A stretch of DNA of 64,000 nt from assembly GCA_009746045.1 (NCBI GenBank), contig RPFO01000115.1, positions 609,243-673,242 of the forward strand. Reading direction: 5' to 3'. The translations under genes and the position numbers were made by a program. Source of the DNA: Mesostigma viride (lineage: Eukaryota > Streptophyta > Mesostigmatophyceae > Mesostigmatales > Mesostigmataceae). The notes under the pieces are model-generated. The model was given only the letters and a program-made list of their open reading frames with translations, made no database searches and had not been told where the DNA came from. This document shows, piece after piece, positions 57,901 to 64,000 of this stretch (position 1 is the first letter of the stretch; each line of letters begins with the position of its first letter).

Positions 57901-58550
57901 CTGTGACACGCAGACGACAAAGAAAAAATCCGCCGAATATGTTAGCAAGCGGTGCGGTGCAGCACACACATCTGACAAAGCTCATAGGTCAACCCTTAAA
58001 ACCGTGTCCAACTGCCCGCTATAAAAACCGGGCAATTGTCACTTTCCATGATAATGTCCACAAACCAACCTAATAGTTAGTTATGGTCCATTATAGGACA
58101 CAAGCACACACATATATTCACCACCTTGGGGGTCATGTCATTGGTCATATTGCAATGTCCTATGGGTGCCAAATATAGCACCCCCTGACAGAAAGGAAGC
58201 TAGTAAAGGGCTCATGAACACCAAGGTTGCATGTGGAGGAGCAGGGACCCAGCTGCAAGCTCTAACAATAAATGCCCACTACAAATAGCGGACAGTTTGG
58301 TTTGTGACACCTGTTAGCATTACAAAGCTCAATTCTCATCCCGTAGCAACAAAAATGTAATGTCCGCTGTAAATATCACTCAAAACGGCTAAAGGGTTAA
58401 AACGAAGTTGTAGTTGTTTTGCGGCATCAAGTTTCAAAGTACGTACTGGGATACCCTTCGCCAGCCTGCTTGGCATCCAGTAGGATAAGATCTTGGAACC
58501 AGTAAGGGGGCTTCGCTTGCTGCGGCAGATGGTGCAATCCATTGTGATCT
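57901..58550. other. Upstream region of the long gene
   Basis: 57901-57925 is the pyrimidine-rich acceptor of exon 1 (TTTTTTCTTTGTCGTCTGCG then TGTCACAG on the minus strand). No ATG is in frame just upstream, so at least one more exon lies further 5', but I cannot place it. The rest is non-coding. Confidence 0.35.
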
Positions 58551-58554
58551 GCGC

Positions 58555-58815
58555 GCAAAACATACACAAACGAACAACCCTCATAGGTTGAGCAATCCAC
58601 AAAATCATGCCATTACTGTAACAACATGGGCAAAGCATACACAAACGAACAACCATCATAGATTGAGCTAGCAATCCACAACATCATGCCATTACTGTAA
58701 CAACATGGGCAAAGCATACACAAACGAACAACCATCATAGATAGAGCTAGCAATCCACAACATCATGCCATTAATGTAATAACATGGGCAAAACATACAC
58801 AAACAAATAGCCATG
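58555..58815. repeat. Tandem repeat of about 80 bp, about 3.3 copies
   Basis: The unit contains ATACACAAACGAACAACCAT, then CATAGATTGAGCTAGCAATC and CACAACATCATGCCATTACTG, ending AACATGGGCAAAGC. The copies differ by a few bases. Confidence 0.85.
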
Positions 58816-58880
58816 ATAGGGCATTAAGAGAATAGCCATGATTGGGGCAATAAGAGAATTTTTTTTGTTCAATTCAATGA

Positions 58881-59405
<525 letters not shown>

Positions 59406-59626
59406 ACACCAAGGTTGAGACTTACATGCATCGTTGCAAGGGTTGAAACAATAACGAAATTGTATGACCACAGACACATAAAATGGAAGGCTTGCTCAGT
59501 ATTATTATTTACCCATCAATCAATTTTAAAGGCAAGGAAATGTTGAAATACGGACGACCGTCCCAAGTTCGCCAGCATTAACAAAAGCATTTCTGTGACA
59601 AGAACAGTGGGCGACCATTCCCATTA

Positions 59627-60415
59627 TTATCTTTTCCTCGTTTGTTTCTTCCCCTTCCCGGACTCGTATTCATAAGCGACGTCCGCCATCCCCAAACGAT
59701 GCAAAATTTTGTTGGAGCTCTGCATCTTCTCCAACAGTTCTTGATCCGATTCCTCCTTTGCACGACGCGCTTCCTCTGCCTTCGCCTTTGCGGCCTCCAC
59801 ATCTGCATCTATATCCGCCTTCACCACCATCCTGATCAAACGGTCCCGCTCCTCAGGCCTCGGGAGCGTCGGCAGTCTCACCGGCTCTGCGGCAAGAAGA
59901 GCCTCCAAAATATCCTTGTGCAGTCTTTGTGCTTCCACAAATCCATTATTCATCATCAAGGTGTACGCGCATTCACGCGCCACACCCTGCAAGGAATCCC
60001 CCATGGTAACGTTTTGCCCATGAGCAAACCCGTACGCGCTGTCCCCCTCTGCCGAAATCTCGAGTCCCTGCCTGTCGAGGCGCACCAGCTCAACTTTCCG
60101 TTCCCCAGTGTGCGTTGCCGTGAAGTGGAGGACCGAGCGTGTCATTCCGGTCTTCCCCATCAACATCTGCAAACTTGCTACGTATGCGATCCCACGAGCG
60201 CACACGTCCTCCAACTTCTCGGCAAAAGGTAGATGTGTCTTGCAATACACATCCAATCCCTCCAGTGGTCTATCACATCTAAGAAATCCACACCCCCCGT
60301 ATGGATCCTTGGCATTTTGGTACTCGAGGTCGTGCGCTTGTAGGAACTTGTAATGTTCCGCGCACAGTCCCTCGACCCTTACGGGCTCCGTACAGATTTT
60401 GCATTTCGTTGCCAT
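59627..60415 (-). CDS. Small Cys/His-motif protein, cluster member a
   Basis: 262 residues from the ATG at 60413-60415, chosen because a sister gene starts the same way (MATKCK here, MAVKCT in member d, both after CGCAG). Two zinc-like motifs lie near the N-terminus: C-x2-C-x8-C-x2-H (KCKICTEPVRVEGLCAEHY) and C-x4-C-x10-C-x2-H (CGFLRC...YCKTH). Then comes a mixed middle (SVLHFTATHTGERKVELV, GDSAYGFAHG) and a helical, Lys/Glu-rich C-terminus ending KGKKQTRKR. Function is unknown. It is the last of the head-to-tail minus-strand cluster. Confidence 0.7.
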   Translation of the reverse strand: MATKCKICTEPVRVEGLCAEHYKFLQAHDLEYQNAKDPYGGCGFLRCDRPLEGLDVYCKTHLPFAEKLEDVCARGIAYVASLQMLMGKTGMTRSVLHFTATHTGERKVELVRLDRQGLEISAEGDSAYGFAHGQNVTMGDSLQGVARECAYTLMMNNGFVEAQRLHKDILEALLAAEPVRLPTLPRPEERDRLIRMVVKADIDADVEAAKAKAEEARRAKEESDQELLEKMQSSNKILHRLGMADVAYEYESGKGKKQTRKR

Positions 60416-60638
60416 CTGCGCAATTGCCATGAGTCCCATACAGCAGCCATTGTATAACAGGGGCAATAAGGACCGTCAGAACCCCCTCTGGCGTCTTTCT
60501 CACACAATTCTCAATCTAGTCTTGTTGTGCAATAATTGTTGGTTCAAAGGTCCGTTCAAAGAAGTTTTATGAGACAAAATAAATTAGTTTCAATTACACG
60601 CATCAGATTAATCAAATCATATTTTCTCCCTCTCTTTC

Positions 60639-61223
60639 TTACTGAGCAATTCTGTCCATCCTGCCCCTCTTTGCCGGCTTCTCATCAATCTCCTCATCAA
60701 AATCACACACACGTCTAATCTGCTGTCTAATCTGCTCTACCAACCCCCCCTTGCGCATCAGGTCTTTCACCTCCCCCTTCAAGAGCGCTGTCACGAGTCG
60801 CGCGCACTCATACGCGGACTCCGTGGCCAGGTCCCTTCCCATATCATGCCACACTTTGGCCGTTGGACAGTCGGGATGGTCTCCCATGTAAGCCCACACA
60901 TGCCTTGGCGGCTTGTCCTTACCGCCTATCCCCTCTCCAGGTCGCATCTGTCCCACCTCCTCTATCACCCACTCTGCATCACGCAGCATGAATCGAGGCT
61001 TCTTGTCAACATAGTACAAGACCAAAACCATGTTGTTGGGCCAAGGCTTCCACTTTTTCGTCACGATGTGACGGTCAATCGTCATCAGCCCGCTCTCGAT
61101 TTCGGCAAACAACGCCCCCCATACGTCAGAATGCTTGGGACAGAACCACTCGCTTTCCGTCGGCACTCCTTCCCATTGACAATCCGGATGTTCGCATCGA
61201 ATGGGGTCATCGAATGAGGTCAT
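60639..61223 (-). CDS. Small Cys/His-motif protein, cluster member b
   Basis: 194 residues from the ATG at 61221-61223 (MTSFDDPIRC), preceded by GCACAG as in its sisters. It has one C-x4-C-x10-C-x2-H motif (RCEHPDCQWEG...WFCPKH), then NNMVLVLYYVDKKPRFMLRD, a beta-rich middle, and a helical C-terminus ending EKPAKRGRMDRIAQ. The middle part (HVWAYMGDHPDCPTAKVWHD..ESAYECARLVTALLKG) corresponds in position to GDSAYGFAHG..ARECAYTLM of member a, so the two are probably distant paralogues. Confidence 0.7.
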   Translation of the reverse strand: MTSFDDPIRCEHPDCQWEGVPTESEWFCPKHSDVWGALFAEIESGLMTIDRHIVTKKWKPWPNNMVLVLYYVDKKPRFMLRDAEWVIEEVGQMRPGEGIGGKDKPPRHVWAYMGDHPDCPTAKVWHDMGRDLATESAYECARLVTALLKGEVKDLMRKGGLVEQIRQQIRRVCDFDEEIDEKPAKRGRMDRIAQ

Positions 61224-61279
61224 CTGTGCACATCGATATTTTTTACACCACCCGCAAACGCACGCATTCAGCAGGGTCA

Positions 61280-61330
61280 ACGGCCGTTGGCCCTGTTAAA
61301 TTCCACACACCCCAACGGCCGTTGGCCTTA
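61280..61330. promoter_or_regulatory. Two palindromes upstream of cluster member b
   Basis: CAACGGCCGTTGG occurs at about 61278 and 61313, within 110 bp upstream of the start of member b and downstream of member c. The core is an inverted pair of AACGG, the Myb-type recognition core. The regulatory role is inferred from position and sequence. Confidence 0.4.
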
Positions 61331-61417
61331 GACGCACAAAACTTGACACCATCAGGCGATTTTTTCCAAATGATTCTTCTTTATTAAATAAATTTACATT
61401 CATCCTAAAATCACATT

Positions 61418-61762
61418 CTAGTCAACATCCTCCCCATCTTTAGTGGGTTGCATTCGACCCCAATTGTCGTTCATAAAACTGACCAAAACATGAGCCGGAG
61501 TCCCCACATCCTCCTCACGCCTCAATTTACGCAATACACCTTTAGCAATTCCACCATACCCATCAACCTCCGACATCATCATGCCCACGCCATCAAGACG
61601 TTCAGCGTGCAATTGCCCGTCCTCTTCGAGAACCAGATCGGGCAGGTCTTCCAGTTCGGCCTCCACAATCTCTATCAGGTTTTCCTTTGTAGTCTCCCCC
61701 CCTTCCTTTCCTTCTTTTCCGCACTCCATCCTACACCCTGCCCCTGCACAACCGACGTCCAT
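61418..61762 (-). CDS. Short acidic protein, cluster member c
   Basis: 114 residues from the ATG at 61760-61762. It is Cys-containing at the start (MDVGCAGAGCRMEC) and then acidic (VEAELEDLPDLVLEEDGQ). DGYGGIAKGVLRKL and PAHVLVSFMNDNWG recall the middle of its neighbours weakly. It may be a shortened member of the same family. One palindrome lies 45 bp upstream (61809). Confidence 0.5.
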   Translation of the reverse strand: MDVGCAGAGCRMECGKEGKEGGETTKENLIEIVEAELEDLPDLVLEEDGQLHAERLDGVGMMMSEVDGYGGIAKGVLRKLRREEDVGTPAHVLVSFMNDNWGRMQPTKDGEDVD

Positions 61763-61833
61763 GGCAAGTTAAGAAACGGACTCAGCTCACAGGACATTTT
61801 GCAAGTCCAACGGCCGTTGGCGACCAAAAACAC

Positions 61834-62616
61834 CTAGTCGCATGCATTCCTTGCTCTCTCCACCAAAGCAGAGGCCAGGACGACCCTTTCCACGACCTTT
61901 TCAATTTCCTCCCCCTCAGCATCAGCAACAACGGTCATGGCAAATCGGGCTTGGCGCTTAACCCCCGATGCCAGAACGGCAGCCATCTCCACACGAGTTT
62001 TTGACACTTCAACAGGTACAGGCAATTCGCCGACCGCAAAAGTAAGCCTTGCGAGGTGCGGGACCCACCAATCACCTTCCAAAAATCCGCAACCCCATCC
62101 AATCATGAAATACAACAACAGGTCTGCGCCCATGGCGCCTGCGATATCCAAGTCGTCATGCGAAACAATCGCATGCACGTCATCCTCCGAGCACAGCATC
62201 CATGTAAAAACGGCGTCCCCGAAACCTTGGCAGTAGGCATACGAGTCAAAGTCAGGGTGATTCAACATCCATTCCCGCGACCGGACCGCCATTCTTTCCA
62301 GACTTCCAGCACCGTCCACCTCAAAACTCAGGACAAGAGGTCCTTCACCAGCACTGGACTCGCCATTCACAAACAACAAGCCTCCTTTGATCACCTCTTG
62401 CATCTCCCCTGACAACTTGGCGTGTCCATCACAAAAAGGCATGCAATCCGTCCCGAATGGAAGCTGGCAATCCCGGGCGATACATCCCCCCTTTTTTGCA
62501 AACAAATCCTTCACCCTCCCTGCCATTCCCGTTCGCACGCTGACATGACGCACGCACAAGTCATCCCCTCCTGCTCTCGCTTCCTGGCACCACGCAACCG
62601 TGCATTTGACCGCCAT
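61834..62616 (-). CDS. Small Cys/His-motif protein, cluster member d
   Basis: 260 residues from the ATG at 62614-62616 (MAVKCTVAWC), with CGCAG just before it. There are two zinc-like motifs: C-x4-C-x9-C-x2-H (KCTVAWCQEARAGGDDLCVRH) and GCIARDC..FCDGH. Next come GPLVLSFEVDGAGSLERM and YAYCQGFGDAVFTWMLC, a hydrophobic GADLLLYFMIGWGCGF stretch, and a helical end (IEKVVERVVLASALVERARNACD). Layout and start match member a. Function is unknown. Confidence 0.7.
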   Translation of the reverse strand: MAVKCTVAWCQEARAGGDDLCVRHVSVRTGMAGRVKDLFAKKGGCIARDCQLPFGTDCMPFCDGHAKLSGEMQEVIKGGLLFVNGESSAGEGPLVLSFEVDGAGSLERMAVRSREWMLNHPDFDSYAYCQGFGDAVFTWMLCSEDDVHAIVSHDDLDIAGAMGADLLLYFMIGWGCGFLEGDWWVPHLARLTFAVGELPVPVEVSKTRVEMAAVLASGVKRQARFAMTVVADAEGEEIEKVVERVVLASALVERARNACD

Positions 62617-62624
62617 CTGCGACC

Positions 62625-62871
62625 ACCAACACCGTTTGATACACATTTCTCACCGTCAACGGCCGTTGGCTTGAAACAACAAGAATGATTTATTACTCGC
62701 ACGAAAATCACACCATTTTCCAGTCTCCAACGGCCGTTGGCGCACGAAAAATGCACGAAAAAAATTTTTATTATGCATTTATTGATTACATCCATAGTGC
62801 CACGTGGCGAATCACACCCAACTTTCCAGCTGCCAACGGCCGTTGGCGCAAAGAAAATCACACCCAACACT
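62625..62871. promoter_or_regulatory. Duplicated spacer with three palindromes, copy 1
   Basis: Three CCAACGGCCGTTGG-type sites (about 62657, 62728, 62834) at spacings that match the second spacer at 63498-63776. Both spacers share GTTTGATACACATTTCTCACC, TTATGCATTTATT-ATTACATCC and GTGCCACGTGGC. The GCCACGTGGC inside is itself a G-box-like palindrome. Confidence 0.55.
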
Positions 62872-63489
62872 TCAGTCGCATAATCGATTCGCGTCAGTCA
62901 CGCACTCGAACTTGTACTCCTGCCCCAACGCGTACATCACCTCACGAACCGCTTTCTCAAACTCGTCAACACCGTCGGGTCCCCACTCATGCACGTATTC
63001 CCTCAACCAGAACATGCAATCTCCAGCAGACACGAACAGCCGGTCGATGATCAGGTCAGTGTGATGCTTGAAGTACTTGCCGTCCTTCAAGATGACCCAT
63101 TCGAACCGTCCCACCTCCCCTAAACCCTTAAACCCTTCTCCCCTATCATATGGCCGCGCCATCGGTATCCAACTTTCATTACCATCAGCATCGATCGACT
63201 GAAAACAAATTGGGCTGGGTATTGATGGATCATAGGGCCTTATAGCACCACACCTCACAAGCACCTCCTCAAATGGCTCTACGGTCGGCTTTGGGAGTCC
63301 CCGACCCTCGATATTGAAAACAAGAGCCGCGGCCTTCGCGACATCCGGTCTCAAAAGAGACCTTTCACCCTCCTTGGGCATAAAATCCAGCTTAATGTCC
63401 GGCAGAAGCCTGAGCGCGCTCTTAACCACTCCCAGAAGCCTGTCTTCCAAGTTGATCCACTCGCCCCCCTCCGTCCTGTAGAACGTCAT
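62872..63489 (-). CDS. Unrecognised protein, cluster member e
   Basis: 205 residues from the ATG at 63487-63489 (MTFYRTEGGEW), preceded by TTGCAG like its neighbours. There is no Cys/His motif. The features are a charged N-part (GVVKSALRLLPDIKLDFMPK), FEEVLVRCGAIRPYDPSIPS, IDADGNESWIP, FEWVILKDGKYFKHHTDLII, and a helical end with YALGQEYKFECVTDANRLCD. The C-terminal coding sequence and its 3' spacer recur at the right edge, so this gene belongs to a tandem duplication. Confidence 0.7.
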   Translation of the reverse strand: MTFYRTEGGEWINLEDRLLGVVKSALRLLPDIKLDFMPKEGERSLLRPDVAKAAALVFNIEGRGLPKPTVEPFEEVLVRCGAIRPYDPSIPSPICFQSIDADGNESWIPMARPYDRGEGFKGLGEVGRFEWVILKDGKYFKHHTDLIIDRLFVSAGDCMFWLREYVHEWGPDGVDEFEKAVREVMYALGQEYKFECVTDANRLCD

Positions 63490-63497
63490 CTGCAACC

Positions 63498-63776
63498 CAC
63501 CGACACCGTTTGATATACATTTCTCACCGTCAACGGCCGTTGGCTTGAAAAAACAACAAGAATTTTAAGATTTATTACGCGCACAAAGCACACACTAGTT
63601 TTCAGTCTCCAACGGCCGTTGGCGCACGAAAAATGTTTTATTATGCATTTATTAATTACATCCATGGTGCCACGTGGCAAACCACACCCTACTTCCGGGT
63701 GCGAAGAAAATCAAACGCTAATTTGCAAGTTCCAACGGCCGTTGGCGCAAGAAAATCACACCCAAAATGCCTTCAG
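63498..63776. promoter_or_regulatory. Duplicated spacer with three palindromes, copy 2
   Basis: It carries palindromes at about 63531, 63611 and 63734, in the same order and context as in copy 1. It includes the promoter of member e and the 3' flank of the gene at the right edge. One 20-bp difference removes the GCGCAAAGAAAATC part near 63700. Confidence 0.55.
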
Positions 63777-64000
63777 TCGCAGAATCCATTCCCCTCACGC
63801 AGTCGAACAGGGGTACTGTTCCCCCAGCGCGGACATCGCCTCACAAATCGCCCTTGGGTACGATTCAGTCCCATCAAAAAACCTTGAACATTTCACCTTT
63901 GAACTTGAAATGCACTTCACCCCCCATCCGAATTACAAGTCCGGCCAAATTGACACCAGACCAGCTGTCTGTAACGTCGCCGTGCATAGTGCTGAGAGAC
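63777..64000 (-). CDS. Paralogue of cluster member e, 3' end only (edge of window)
   Basis: The last ~100 bp align with the end of member e (compare CAGTCGCAGAATCCATTCCCC with CAGTCGCATAATCGATTCGCG), but small indels near 63800 shift the frame and bring the stop earlier. It may be a pseudogene, or the consensus may be off. The rest lies outside the window. Confidence 0.4.

Overview
The window looks like nuclear DNA of a GC-rich green alga. The support is spliced genes with GT-AG introns, a plant-type triple-RRM protein of the RBP45/RBP47 type, a GT29 sialyltransferase-like gene, and a decayed fragment of a plastid rpoB of green-algal type. Several prasinophyte genomes are known to carry GT29 genes, but I cannot name the species from sequence alone. 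Repeats fill well over half of the window.

Layout. 1-1.1 kb: 3' end of an unrecognised low-complexity gene (+). 1.8-12.4 kb: a nested graveyard of a LINE-like retroelement, a young tandem insertion with near-identical copies, a TTAA-flanked palindromic MITE, an element with hairpin ends, and simple repeats. About 14.8-22.2 kb (+): the GT29 gene, with minisatellites in its introns and an 18-fold amplified 5' splice donor. 23.9-25.2 kb (-): an ankyrin/coiled-coil protein ending in a CaaX box. 27.1-34.3 kb (+): an 11-exon triple-RRM gene that I could assemble exon by exon with all phases agreeing. 35-39.1 kb: further LINE ORF1, tail and SINE-like pieces. 39.1-46.9 kb (-): a decayed Ty3-like LTR retrotransposon. 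47.4-57.9 kb (-): one long unrecognised multi-exon gene. Its introns hold 46-bp tandem repeats around the 14-bp palindrome CCAACGGCCGTTGG and a 4.5-kb hexanucleotide satellite. 58.5-59.4 kb: a short tandem repeat and the plastid rpoB insertion. 59.6-64 kb (-): a head-to-tail cluster of small intronless-looking genes, several with a C-x2/4-C-x(8-11)-C-x2-H zinc-like motif. The same palindrome occurs in several of their spacers.

What stands out. The right-hand 17 kb forms one system: a gene-family cluster and a neighbouring long gene, all on the minus strand, share the palindrome, which is an inverted pair of Myb-type AACGG cores. Four G-runs in the long gene are each exactly one base short of keeping the frame, so its four apparent frameshifts are probably consensus errors. 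In the GT29 gene a 21-bp minisatellite repeats the exon end together with its GTAAGT donor 18 times, and every donor after the first adds an immediate in-frame stop.
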